A stretch of DNA of 64,000 nt, from contig WACJ01000215.1 in the NCBI GenBank assembly GCA_008973525.1, positions 1 through 64,000 on the forward strand, read 5' to 3'. Origin of the DNA: Stenopsyche tienmushanensis. Lineage: Eukaryota > Arthropoda > Insecta > Trichoptera > Stenopsychidae. Each line of letters begins with the position of its first letter. Positions within the stretch are counted from its first letter, which is position 1. Below, one piece after another: positions 47,516 through 59,340 of this stretch. The translations under genes were made by a program, and so were the position numbers. The notes below the pieces were generated by a model, which saw nothing but the letters and a program-made list of their open reading frames with translations, did not search any database and had not been told where the DNA came from.

Positions 47516-47720
47516 TAGCGATTAACCGACAAGCGTTGCAATGCCACACTTAAAGAAATAAAGTGTTTGTATTTTAATTCAGTGTATTGGAATCAGTTTA
47601 TATATTTTTAATTACACTGAAAAACGGGTATACAATCGTGCATAGTAATTATTTGAGAGATACACTAAAACTTCAAACGTACCTCTTTCCGATATTTCGA
47701 GTTTCCTGTCGGACTCATGG
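47513..47720 (+). repeat. Dispersed repeat family A, copy 2
   Basis: The block sequence is ACTAGCGATTAACCGACAAG, GCGTTGCAATGCCACAC, GGAATCAGTTTATATATTTT, TAGTAATTATTTGAGAGA and CGTACCTCTTTCCGATAT. It aligns with copy 1 (17045-17240) throughout. The right part of the family (the ATCGCAATCGGATGAACGG tail) is missing. Confidence 0.75.
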
Positions 47721-48335
47721 AATAACTGCCGGCACCTTGGTGATACTCCTTGTGAGCATCCTTCATCCACTGCTGCCAATGTGCGATGTTGGGCCATGCA
47801 TTGACGTCGCTTCATTATTAGCGCTTTAATTTTCGATAAAACTGATAGCCAAATTCTCTCGTTGATTGCGGAGTTTCTTCGTTTTTCGATTTCTATCGCT
47901 TCTCTCGCAATTCTGATGGCAAAGTTTTCGACGATTGCTAATGTTTTTTGTACCAGCAAAATAGATGAGATTATCGTTCTTCATAACATGTTCGTGTACT
48001 GCCGATTTGTAATCCAATTGCAAGACTGCGTTCTGATGCTGTTACTCCGTGGGTGATATATCTATCGGCTTGTTCAATGTACGATATGATGCAAGCTGAG
48101 GATTCGATCTGATAAGCTCCCTGAATTTCGTTTTTCAATTTGCTCTTTTTTTGAACAGGAAACTTTCTATATTTTTCCCCACCCTAAAGATTATATCATG
48201 CTAAAAATGTGCTTTTGGATACACTATATTTTTCCATGTGGTGCGTACCGTCTAGTAATAAACGAAAAGGACGTGAACAACACATATACAACTATCCATG
48301 TGAGAAGGATGCACGCATACCCTGTGTAAGGTTTT
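47721..48335. other. Mixed-composition spacer
   Basis: Several overlapping open frames on both strands (47612-47959 minus, 47862-48056 plus) cover a balanced patch at 47690-48060, but none has a recognisable domain. No element ends are visible before the hAT at 48336. Confidence 0.3.
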
Positions 48336-49158
48336 AAGTGGTTCTCAACCTTTTTGAAGTCACGGTGCACTGTTGATCATGGGAAAAAGTGGCGGTGCAC
48401 CAGAATTAAGAAGTCGAAAAAAATATGTGGATTTTTACTACATATTTTCTTTTAAAGCTAAAGTATTAATGTTTGAAGGCTGTCATTTTTTCAATGAATG
48501 TCAAAAAAAAATGTTTTTCCCGGAATGCTTGTGTTAACTTTATTCAAATAATTTAAAATATCTGCTAAATATGCCACATTAGAGCACACCAATCATTATT
48601 CTGAAGACATCATTTCGAAAAAAGATTAACAATTAATTCTTAAGTTCTATGAATCGACATAAAACTTTACCCCTAGATAATCACCTAACTTCAGTGTGAA
48701 AAACCAAACACTCATACTTAGCTTTCATATAAATGCAAAGATTTTTAAACATGCATGTTTTTGTTTGTCTTGATTTTATGAAATTCATCATATTTACAAC
48801 TTGATCTAGTACAGGTTTTATTGCCGCTGGTATTTTTTTCGAAAATAAAGATTCTCTATGCAAAAACAGTGCGTAGTTATAATATTAGGGTCTCTTGTCT
48901 TTGCGAGGGTTACAAATCCTTTGATTGAGCCTACCATTGAAGGATCACCATCTGTACAAATTCCAACACATAACTCTCATGATATTTTAAATTGTTTTAA
49001 ATATGAAGAAGAAGAATCAAAAACATCTTGTCCTGTCGTGTTCTTGGTAAGTTCTTTGCAGCATAGATATTGATTAACTCTTTCGTTGACTTTCATAATT
49101 TCGAACGAATTTTTCGTTTTTACCAATTTTTTCGCGGTGCACCGGTTGAGAATCACTG
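48336..49158 (-). mobile_element. Decayed hAT element of the ZBED5-like type
   Basis: The left end AGTGGTTCTCAACCTTTTTG is followed by CACGGTGCACTG. The right end, read on the minus strand, is CAGTGATTCTCAACCGGTGC ACC. The inverted repeats share (CA)GTG(G/A)TTCTCAACC and a subterminal CGGTGCAC. The first base of the left end appears mutated, and no 8-bp duplication survives. At about 0.8 kb it holds only the middle of a transposase on the minus strand, so it is an internally deleted relic. Confidence 0.8.
48620..49066 (-). pseudogene. hAT transposase fragment (ZBED5/SCAND3-like), broken
   Basis: Readable from right to left: KELTKNTTGQDVFDSSSSYL, a stop (48977-48979), then CVGICTDGDPSMVGSIKGFV with the CTDG catalytic-Asp motif, and TLAKTRDPNIITTHCF. 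A 1-nt frameshift near 48861-48865 leads to LHRESLFSKKIPAAIKPVLD, MMNFIKSRQTKTCMFKNLC and FHTEVR. Another stop (48681-48683) sits where the family has Trp (HTEVRW), and LSRGKVLCRFIELK follows. The order GICTDGA...THC..HR..L...NFIK...HTEVRWLSRG is that of domesticated hAT proteins such as ZBED5. Missing here are the BED zinc finger and the C-terminal hAT dimerisation region. Two stops and a frameshift make it non-functional. Confidence 0.85.
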
Positions 49159-50909
49159 TGCTAGATTAACACACATTCGTTTATATATATATAGATATTT
49201 TTCTAAGCGAATTTGTAAAACTACCCTTTGGGTAAACATGTACCCCATTCCGGAACGTATGGGTTAAGCTCATAATAAATTACATCGTTCTAAATGAATT
49301 ATTTAATTATTCAGCATGTCAAACATTTCAAACGGCCGTCCGTGTTTTAAATTAATATAAATGTTTGTCTTTGATCATAACTGGCGATATTTGGATTCGT
49401 CGTGTTTTAAATACAAGTTTATGTTATAATGAAAGACGCGTTAAAGTATATAAATTATGATTCGAAACTTCGTTGAGTAAATTTGATCCGAAATGATGTA
49501 ATAGGCATTCGATGGAATATTAATTTCGGACCGGAAGTTTCAAATCTATTTAATTCACCCTTTGTGGTGGTTAAACTTTGTTCGGAAAATCGTTCCTCAA
49601 TTTTCTAAATAACCCCCTTACCCAGCAAAATAACTTTTTAATGCCATTTATTATTGTTATATGATTGCGAAACATGAAGCGTAAACTCTGATGATTGCCA
49701 GAAATGAATGAATATCCCGGGGGCTAAGAAGCGCAGCATTTTTGGAGATAACACGACGCCATTGTAAAACAGAGCACTTGGAACGGCATTATTAGGCAGG
49801 TCATGTACCAAGGCGACTGGATGAAATGCTGTCTTAGGAAATTTTAAGCGATCGAAAAGATAAATTTGATGTAGGGGTGGAAATATTTACGATGCAAAAA
49901 AACATCAAGTCTTCAAATATATGCATTCTCTACATGCCATTAAGATTAAATTGCTGTAAATTTATGACTGTTTACCATATTTGTTTTACCGGCATTGCTC
50001 AACAAGGGGCGAGGTTTATTCAAGCGTATACTTAAAACAACGCATTAACGTTTTTTTTATATTTTGAGGCTTAACCGTAAGGCTTTAATGCAAAGGTATT
50101 TTTTTTACAGAAATGTTTTATGTATGAATCATGCTCTCGCTCCGACTCATCTTTCGCGACATACATTATCCTGTTTTATTTTGACAGAACCTCATCTCGC
50201 ATAATATATTTGGAGTCACCGCGATTAATCTCTCCACTCTTGAAATACGAATGACGTGCGCATATATATATATTTTTTTTTGCTCTTTCGGCTGGACCGA
50301 AAACTGGATAAAACCGAGCCAGAATTGATGTCTGAGTACGAGCGAGTGCACTCACCGTGTACAGTGTGATCTGCAATGCAGGCTTGTTGAGTTTTTTCTC
50401 CGAATTGTATGTGGACCGTAGACGGTGAATAATGCTGTCGTCGGCCTGTTCAACTTTAATGTCGAACAGTAAATTGCTCTTGTGATGGTTGTGTACAAAA
50501 AGGCGGCGACGGCCGACGCTGTAATTGTTGCTGAAGTTGCTCCTTCGAAATGTGTATATTCCAATTTATTCCTTATAAAAGCTCCCAAATAAGTCAATGA
50601 AAATGTAGCAAAATTTGGCTGAAACCCAAAGGAATACGTTCTTCGTACGATTATAAACATTTGAAATACATATTCGCAAATCTATGAATCAAACACTGTT
50701 GCACATCGAAGCTTAAATTGTTAGCAAGTAGCAGTAGATTGCCGTTGTATTTATGTGCGCAACATTAACATAAAACATGCAGATATCAAAACTATTATTT
50801 TTTATGAGCACAACGTATCGGTTCATGCTCATTTGCATAGCAATTTAAGACAGGAGATGATGTATAGTCCTGGAAATCTAAATCTGAAAAAAACTAACTT
50901 TTATAGTAC
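49159..50909. other. Non-coding stretch
   Basis: Mostly AT-rich; about 50150-50660 is more balanced, with minus-strand frames (102 and 66 codons) that match nothing known. A TA run lies near 50262-50270. No exon is supported. Confidence 0.35.
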
Positions 50910-51362
50910 ACTAGCGAATACCCGGCATGTGTTCCAATGCCCATAAGCGCTTGGTAATTATTTGAAAAGATTTGATGAGCGATCCAAAAGCATATGCACA
51001 CTTGCTCTCGTCTCGAAGACCTGTGTTTTGCGTGCGCATCCTTTCTCTCCTCGTCCCCGCAGCCCAAACTTCATTTCGCCAGATCAATATGCGCCAACAT
51101 GGTGCATCCATATATTATTTGAATGCCTTTATTATTCCCGCAAGTGTAAACAGTAAGTTGACAAAGTTGTATCGCAATCGGATGAACGGTATGGAAGCGT
51201 ATTAAATACGGACAAACAAACAATGATTTTTATATTTTAGACTATGCCTATGTTACTCGCGCAATCCTTAGCAATAAGTGGACGAAGTTTTATCGCAATT
51301 TGTTGAAGGGTATGACAGCGCATTACATACAAACAAAGAGAAAGTATTTTTTATATATAAGT
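50910..51362 (+). repeat. Dispersed repeat family A, copy 3, with an internal tandem duplication
   Basis: Starts ACTAGCGAATACCCGGCATG, then TTGGTAATTATTTGAAAAG, then a private CG-rich insert (50975-51100). The tail ATTATTCCCGCAAGTGTAAA, ATCGCAATCGGATGAACGG and GCGTATTAAATACGGACAAA is shared with copy 1. The tail is repeated in diverged form: unit 1 at about 51129-51235 and unit 2 at about 51246-51350 (ATCGCAATTTGTTGAAGGG, GCGCATTACATACAAACAAA). Tail duplication of this kind suggests that the tail is a mobile-element terminus or a minisatellite unit. Confidence 0.75.
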
Positions 51363-52436
51363 GTTAAAGTAGTTAATATTTAGTATTTTATGTACAATTA
51401 AAGGAAAATGTATTTTTAAAAAATATCAATACAAAATATCAGCATTAATAATCTAAATTTTGTGTTTTGGCGATGTGCATTTGAATATTGCGACAAAATG
51501 ACTTCAATCACAAAATGTTGTTAAAACTTTGATTTGCCAGCTACTTAGGCAGATTACCATATATCAGAACTATTTCCTACTAGATTTATCACATAAGCAC
51601 ATGGATATGTTAAATATATATGCTTCGTGCAAAGATAGATACCTAAATAGTTATTTTTATGCACAGGAAAACTCAATTACATATTTGCTCAATTTGCTGC
51701 GTATCTTTGTTTAATTGTGAATTTTCCAGCGTTATTTTCTCTGTACTTATTGGTTCACCCTGTAGCTACTTACTTAAGCCCTGCATCATTTTATTTTTGT
51801 AATTATTTTTAATGTGGTGCCATTTATAACTGGCTTAATTGCGTGCTCTATGGCACCATGATCCGTGGGCGAGGTTCTTATCTTCTATTCTCTTCTCGTG
51901 GTGGATAATTCAGATCAGCGACTCTCAACTCCATAAAGCTATTAAACAATGTCCAGAGCTTTTAATAAAATAATAAAAAAACAATAATAAATGCTTCGAT
52001 GTCATGTGTGTGGTGTGTCATGCACCATATGTTTTATGAGGATGCCTGTGGCAGTCCACTAGTCTTCCCAGCATTGTTCGTATTGAAACATCATCTTTTT
52101 CTCGACGTTTTTAATTTATCGAAGCCAGTTTTCTTTTCCGGCGATTGTTGTGTCCACCGCAGACTTCATCTTGCATCATCGAGATCAGAAGATATGAATT
52201 TCCGCCATCTTCAGCAATCTTTGCGAAACCTTTTTGCATCGATGATTTTTATGGCCTGATGGCAAAGCGTATGACGGCCGTCTGGCAAATCCATTTGGTG
52301 ACTCAATTCCTAATCTATTCTTCTGAATGTCGACCACTAGTGGTCGATGATCTAATTGGTTCATCATCACGATTCGGACAAAATGTCGCTTTTGCCGTTC
52401 ATACTTTTATTTGTGGTACGTGTCGTCGAAATGAGG
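51363..52436. other. AT-rich spacer grading into a balanced patch
   Basis: No exon recognised. From about 52140 the composition becomes balanced and several frames open on both strands (for example 52145-52543 plus), without any domain. Confidence 0.35.
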
Positions 52437-52515
52437 CAGGGCCGCAATTAGCATGTGCGTCATGCACTGACGCTCCTTCCAGCGCCCCGTTGCTCCGTTT
52501 AAATTGTGGGCCCTA
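52437..52515. mobile_element. Possible very short MITE
   Basis: CAGGGCCGCAATTA at the left faces, on the minus strand, TAGGGCCCACAATTT at the right, about 79 bp apart. The inverted AGGGCC..CAATT ends resemble hAT-type termini (CAGGGCCGG...). No 8-bp duplication matches, so this may be coincidence. Confidence 0.25.
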
Positions 52516-52902
52516 TGAAATCATTGTGTACATTTTAAGCTAGTCCGTGCATGAAAATTCCTCTCTGCGCATCAAACGCACGTCGCTGAAAATCCACGCC
52601 AATGTTTCCAAAGGATAATATAATGCTCTCGAATCAAGTCTCCGGGTCGTTTTTATCGACTGAATCATATATTCATGCTTGTGTGTTCACATTCATTACC
52701 ATGCATGCGCTCGATTTTCTCATTTCAACCATATACACATGTAAACGGTGACATTTTTTTTGGAGAAAATTGTATAAACGCGGTAAGGCAAATTAACCTG
52801 AATGTCGCTCAAAGTGTCTGAAAGAGGAGAGTCGTTTATAGTGTGTCCGTGTCCATCGCATACATTATAAACGCTTCGAGCATGCGCTGCGCCGTTTCTA
52901 TT

Positions 52903-52979
52903 ACGTGTATGTGTCTATATGTAACATAAAGCGACCACTACATCAGTAACGCGCCTATTTTATTATATATTACACAAAC
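52903..52979 (+). repeat. Dispersed repeat family C, copy 2
   Basis: GTGTATGTGTCTATATGTAA, CATAAAGCGACCACTACATC, AGTAACGCGCCTATTTTATT and ATATATTACACAAAC correspond block by block to copy 1 at 36032-36110. Confidence 0.7.
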
Positions 52980-52984
52980 TTTGA

Positions 52985-55518
52985 CGAGAAACGATAAATT
53001 CACGTATTTTATTTATTTGGATATAAATATAATATGAATAAAGATATTTCTATTTCCGGCCATTTAGACAGATCAATCGTTCACGAAGTGTATTAAATAC
53101 GTTTCGCCTTTTAGCCATTCACATTTATTGTATTTAATTTATTGCAAATAAAATCGTTTTTATAGTCAAAGTACATCGATCGGCAAAATATAGCTTTTGC
53201 GCCGTACCATTAGTGTCATGAAGTTTCAATCGACGAATAAAAACTTAATTACTAAGTTTATTTCTTAGGTTTACGATTGATTTGATTATTATTTTATTAC
53301 AATTTTGTGATCATTAAAACCATTTTATTGTGCTGTAGTTTATAACGCATTTTAGCTAAGAATTTTCTTGCAATTTATTGTAAATGATCGACCAGATGAA
53401 GTCCAGAGACATGAGCAAAGAAAGTCAAATCTTCGATAAAAAGCGAAATAAGATCCAAAAAATGATTCGTCGTGTATATTTTGACTGAAATAGATTTATG
53501 GATCATTTTTAGCGAGCGGCGGCTCGTTTCAGCGTTTTGCAAAATTCCTCTCATTCTTCGATGACTCGTCACGTTGCAGTTTTTGGATTCGGTCCAATGT
53601 AATCCCTCTCGGTCGTCTCTAAATTTTTCCAATTTTTATATGCACTTTTAGAGCTGATATTTTTCCACCCAGACATTAATCGAGCGAGTCGCGGCTCATT
53701 TTACGAAGAGTAATTATTTACTCAAGAATGGAGCCACCATAAAGAATGGAAAATAAAAGTAAAGCAACAAAAGAGTCTTTACTGCGCGACGACCACACAA
53801 GAATCGAAAAACAATGGGTGTTATTATAGTTGAGACTTAAAAGTCATGTTCCATTCTCCTTGCATTTAATGATTATGGTTCCTCTAACAATCGTACGATT
53901 CTTCGGATTCTGATTCTTTGCAATTTGTGAGTCATCGAAATCAAAATGGTAGATAAATTTCATTGTCAGCTGGCTACCGAGAGATAGTAGTTTCTAGAGA
54001 TTTGCAAAGAATTTTTGCTCCAATTTTAATGCGGTATTTAAAGAAATGCTTCGCTTGTGCGTCTTTCAATTTTCAAACTAAATCCAAGCGACAAACATTT
54101 AAAAAAAATTGCATTGCGATACGTCCATCCATTTGCGGGCGTCAATTCGTGAGGCATCTTACCGATATAAATTTATCAGTTGATGAAATTCTAAGTACAA
54201 ACGATATTCAAACATAGGAGTGTATTCGAAGAAGGGAGTGGTCATGAATCAGTTCATGAAATTTGATTTATTTTTAATTAATTTGTTGAGAGTGTTTTTT
54301 ATAATAGAGACTTATGACATCATTAATGCCTTGCCCTATTACAAATAATAAGATGTTTCGTCAGATTTTTAATATACGCTTAAAAGCCAATCGATTGTGC
54401 TAAATATTAACGCGTATCGGTCGTCTTCAATGTCAAAAATAATTAGTGTATGTATGTATTTGCAATTTGGATTTTAATTTTGGCTTCAGGAATATATAGA
54501 TATGAACCAGACTTGACAAAATACACAGCTCATTAAGTAATTTCGTCTCATTAGCAATGATTAAGTCATCTTTCTGTATAGAGTCGTTCCTGCTGCATAT
54601 AGTAAATGCTTCTTTACTCAGGTGCATGTCTTCCATAACAATATTGACGTATGTTTTCTTCAGAACGTCATTCGGCTCCGACTAAATATGTAAAATTATT
54701 TGTGGTTTTTTAAAACTTTATGCGCCTATTGGCTTATTTATCTTATATGAACATATTGTTAATAGATAGCATCGTTAATTTGCAAAGAAATAATAATTGG
54801 TCGAACTCGGATAACTTCCTCGCATCATTGGCGATAGGCATAAATCAAAGCTATTCCTTTGCAGGATCGATAGTTAATATCCTGCCGATATGATCTCATC
54901 GGCGTCGTTCTATTGTCATCATCATCACGTATTTCGCGGTTGACTCACCAGTGTTGGATGTGACGAGGTCCTCGTCCTCCATTTGGCATGTCGGCCTTAT
55001 GGGGACTTCTTTTGACGATGACCCCCCGAGTGGCCGCCGAAAGAAACCGTAGCAAAACCGTCCTTTTGAATAGATAAATTAGGCGAGTTGATTAACCAAA
55101 TGGAAATTGTGGTGCGCGTGCGTTTGTTCCATAAGACTAATGGACCTTAATCATACGAGATAATTGAAAATCTCTTGTATTTCAGTGCGTTTATGAAATA
55201 ACCGTCATTAGGAGGAGAGCATGCCATTACCGTTCAAGCCCGAGGATGTTATCGATCAATCAATTTCAACCAATAAGATTCTCGAAACAATTCTTGTCTT
55301 CGGTCGGAGTCGCTCCATTCAAATCTTTCAAATACGCAACGTGTCTTTTTTGCTTCGATGAAAAATAGCTGAATGCGGAGAGATTCAATTCTATTCAAAT
55401 TAATGTATTTATGCGTTCATATACAGTATAAAGGCGCCTGTATGCAGCACAGGAATAGGCCGCTCTAAGCTATCAAATCTTTTGTATCCACTAAGTTTGC
55501 CTTTTTCTACAAACTTTC
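52985..55518. other. Non-coding stretch
   Basis: No supported exon. A balanced island at about 54830-55110 contains TCATCATCATCACG and the CpG-bearing GACGATGACCCCCCGAGTGG; the rest is AT-rich. The 84-codon + frame at 53963-54217 and the 85-codon - frame at 53375-53632 match nothing. Confidence 0.35.
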
Positions 55519-55520
55519 TA

Positions 55521-56281
55521 CGAGGCTTATTCAGAAAGTAAGTGTATTGGATTTTTACATATTTTTTAGAATAAGTGAATTTGAAAAAAAAACGGGATAT
55601 TGTTGATACATTTATTGACTGTTTTTCCACATAAGCGTCATCCCGTTCAATGCATGTGGTGAACCGTGACACAAGCTTTTTATGCCCTTTTCGAAGAACT
55701 TTCCCGCCAGCTCCTACTCCCACTTTAAAACCTCTTTCTGCGCCTGGTCGACGGTTTAAAATTTAATTTAATTCCACCCATGTGTCTTTTTAGGAAGATG
55801 AAAGGTAATAATCTGAAGTCGTTAAGTCAAGGGAATACGGCAGATGGTTCAAAACATCCCAATCAAATGAATCCAAGAGCGCATTGGTGGCCAAGGCTGT
55901 GTTTGAATGCTCCTTTTGAGCTTTTTTTTTTAGAGTTTCACAATATTGTTGTGAATTGATAGTCCTCCCCCTGAGGCAGAACTTTGACGATGCCTTTTCG
56001 GACTAAAAACACTGAAGCCATAATTTTTTGGCAAATGGGGAATCAGTGTGACGACTGCCTTTTGATTTAGGCATGTAATGAACCATTCAGGTTTCATCTC
56101 TAGTCGCAATAGAGCCCAAAAAATCTTCACTTCAACACGTGGCTTTCACTTGGCGGGATTTATTCCTGCAATGCTCGCTATATCAGGAGATCTCCTTCTA
56201 TAACTCAGTGTTTCCGATCCTAAAAAAAAAAAACTACAGCCCGTTATGACCACAGTACACTTACTTTCTGAACATTCCTCG
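55521..56281 (-). mobile_element. Internally deleted mariner element with both terminal repeats
   Basis: The left terminus is CGAGGCTTATTCAGAAAGTA AGTG at 55521; the right terminus, read on the minus strand, is CGAGGAATGTTCAGAAAGTA AGTG, ending at 56281. TA lies at 55519-55520 on the left; the right flank is TT, presumably a mutated TA target. At 761 bp it is a little over half of a full-length mariner. The transposase lies on the minus strand. The inverted repeats match over roughly 20 of 24 positions. Confidence 0.88.
55620..56130 (-). pseudogene. Mariner transposase, broken
   Basis: Read on the minus strand: IATRDET then a stop where mariner has the WVHH-type residue, MVHYMPKSKGSR, PFAKK, then INSQQYCETLKKKLKRSIQ, then in another frame TNALLDSFDWDVLNHLPYSL, equivalent to the ELLDSFGW...PPYSPDLAPSDYHL region, and finally GKVLRKGHKKLVSRFTTCIE with the DAYVEKQ end. 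The first catalytic Asp (TRDET) is recognisable; the HDNARPH region carrying the second is deleted. The N-terminal helix-turn-helix region is missing altogether. At least three stops and two frame changes make it inactive. Confidence 0.85.
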
Positions 56282-56283
56282 TT

Positions 56284-59227
56284 TTTAACCAAGGAACGCT
56301 GTCGAACAATGAATGTGTACATTTTTTTGGAGCAGACTAAATATTATTCATATATTATAATCGCGTGACCAAAAACAAATCAGAGAGAAATAAAGCTGCA
56401 CGAAATTTAAATATGATTCGGTACGAAAACACGTGAATTTTGGTGGACGCGCCACATCCACAGCATCTATGGACCACACAGCACTAACATGCTGCTTTAT
56501 CTTTAACGATTGTATTTTTTCGCATTATTTTTGTCTGAAGATTCGTTTATATTTTAAGAAGGATTTGATATATTTAAATATAAAGATTTTATTAGTTTTT
56601 TTTTGTATCTTCATTGCAATCAGTTATCATTACATATGTATATACATTTGCATTGGTATTAGAAACCGTGTAGTCATTTAGAATAAACATTTTTCTAAAT
56701 TTTCATCCTCAAATATTAGGACGAATATCATAAAAATATCGCTTATGGCTTGCATCATACCCGTCGCTAAAAGGCTATATTTTGTAGTATGCATATTTTG
56801 CAGCAGTTATTAATTTCGTAACGGTTTGCAATAAATAAAGCATTCGATCTCATAAATCAAGGTCCAAACTGATATACTGCTCCGTGACTCAGAAGTAATT
56901 TTTCTTCGTCGCGCATTTTTTTAACCAAACATTCACCCATTCGAAAACGGTAAAATGCAGATCTATTTTCGTATGCATCTTTCGATGCAGCGTTGTTTTA
57001 TTTACACAAAGCCCTGCAGGAGGAGTGGGAGTAAAAATTGAATGCACTTAAAATTTAGGTCGGCAGGTAGCGAAGCCACGTGACCCAAGCCCCTCTTTCG
57101 ACGCTTTCCTCGACACCGTTGCACCGGTGACTCACCGCGAACGGTACTCTCCGATCATACCACCGAACCAGGGCTGCCACAACTCGTTTCGCCTTAAAAA
57201 TATTTTCTTAAATTTTAACAGCAAGCCAGGATATTATAAAATATTTGGCAATTTTGTCTTATAATTCTTGAGATTTTTATTTATATTGATGACACTTGGT
57301 ATTTTCGTTGCGTTCATCTATATAATCATATTTAATCAAATCTTTAACGTTGTCAATGATATACTCCCATATAGAATATTTCCATGAAGAACGCTTATTT
57401 AACGCCTTTAAGATAACTACTACAAACAATTTTATATACTCATTGATTTTTGTTTACCAACCGAAAGATCTAATTGAAAACGAAACTTATACAATGTTAA
57501 AACATCATATTTTATTTGAAATTATAAAAATGTTATATTTCATTCGACAGTTTAAAATAATATAGATGGTGATACATATTTTTCAAATCTGTAAAACATT
57601 TTAAATTTTTCTCAAAAACTTCTTTAAATGACAAGCGGTGATATGTATCTGTTGTGCAAAAATATATGTATATATTTATTTTAAGTATATCAAGTTTAGT
57701 TATTGTTTGAGAAGCAAAATTAAAATTAAATTTCTACCTTCATCTAATATTTCGAATCACTTCTACTACACAAGAAACGCGCATTTATTATCTATTGTAT
57801 TTATTTCATTTGAACTCAAAACCTTTGGGGACTAGTTCTGCTCTATTGATTATGATCTCAAGAGTTGGCGCATTATTTCGACATTGAGTCATACCCTGAG
57901 GACATTCTTTGGTTTTTAATATGAAAATATAAAGCTTGTTCCTTTCTAAAACGTATAATAAATGTTATTCAATGGTTCCGGTGAATATTACATACTTCGG
58001 TTCCAAATGGGGTAGTTCCTCTTACGTACACGCGTGCCCCCACAATAGGTGTTAAGTATCGCCACCTCCCAATAGCCGGTCGTGCATTATTCATACGTTG
58101 CTGTTGTTTCTGTCGCACACTCCAGTGAACTCAATCATCAAAGCCTGCGTCAAGGGGTCATTACTGTCCCCAACGTTGACCGATGTGTGAAAATTAATTG
58201 GAACGTTGGCAAGTGGAGATATCGCACCCCTTTCATCAAGCCGGGGATCTTACGCCGAGGATTACAATTTCATTACATTTCTCGAACGTTTCACAGATTG
58301 ATTCGCACTCGTTGCGGGCCCATGCGAGCGTTCGCAGCTGAAGTTTGTGTAATTCGTTGTAAAGTATTGCGGCGTTAATTACTCCTATCGACAAACAAAA
58401 CATCGCTGAGGCCGTGCCCAACAGACGGCGTGATGATTAATGATCACGTTTTTTTTTCTAAGACCCCTCCCCCCTGCTTGGGTTTCCGTTTTTTCCGATG
58501 TTATGTCAGAGTCGATGATTCATACTGCAGCTCTTGATTGTGCAATTTGATGGAAACCTGTTTTTTGTCGGCGGTGGTAACTATTTCGCGTATCGCATAA
58601 CGCGATACTTTCGATAGTACTCCGGATGACGTATCGCCTACATGTACCTTCGCGGTGCACCGAATCGGATGATTGCCCATCATAATTCGCTGTGACGTTT
58701 TTTTTAATGACTTAGTCTACTGGTATGTATTTTTTGTTTTAATTTATTACTATAACTATAACCGTTTGCTTTTTCGCATATTTAAATTTGTTTTTTCCCC
58801 TAATAAAAATAGATGCAACGCATCAACGCGTTCTGCACATAAACACAGACTGCGAACAGCGAACACATTTTTTTAATTGTCGCAATACAACCTATTTTAA
58901 TGTGCTGTAACTGGTAACAATGGAAACCAAAATTTAAGATATATTTATTTTTCAATAAAATCGTCTGTGAATTCAATGCACTTCAATCGCCATTGTACTT
59001 GGTTGATTTGCTCAATTTCTTAAAATTATCGGTAATGATCCTTCTCTTATGTATATAATGCATGAGAAAAGCTGAAAGTTGCATGGAACCAAATATGGTG
59101 GATGAAGTGGATGTAGCAACATTCGGATCATAATTCATAAACGTAAGTCGATGCATTATCTTGATGAAGCAACACATTTTTGCGACAGATGAAGCGGTTT
59201 TGCGTTGATTTTTTCGTTCAAATAGTG
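56284..59227. other. Non-coding stretch with balanced islands
   Basis: Islands of balanced composition lie at about 57050-57190 and 58080-58680, the latter with a 98-codon + frame (58082-58378) and overlapping - frames of no known family. The rest is AT-rich. Nothing recognisable as an exon or RNA gene. Confidence 0.35.
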
Positions 59228-59340
59228 CAGTGGTTCTTAACCGGGAATGCCCGCACTCCCAGGGGTGTGGGAGACATCTCCAACAATTTAAACTATTATT
59301 GCGAAATTTCTAAAAAAACAAGATATTTTCGATGACATTG
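59228..59340 (+). mobile_element. Solo left end of a hAT-like element
   Basis: CAGTGGTTCTTAACCGGGAA is followed by CCCGCACTCCCAGGGGTGTG GGAG, a typical hAT terminus with a GC-rich subterminal. AAAAAAACAAGATATTTTCG about 85 bp inside parallels the sequence next to the hAT end at 5787. No right end is identified downstream. Confidence 0.55.

Noticed and set aside
47612..47959. 115-codon open frame on the minus strand
   Set aside because: Partly antisense to repeat A copy 2 and without any recognisable motif.
52145..52543. 132-codon open frame on the plus strand
   Set aside because: No domain, no initiation or splice context, and its C-terminal part overlaps a possible MITE.
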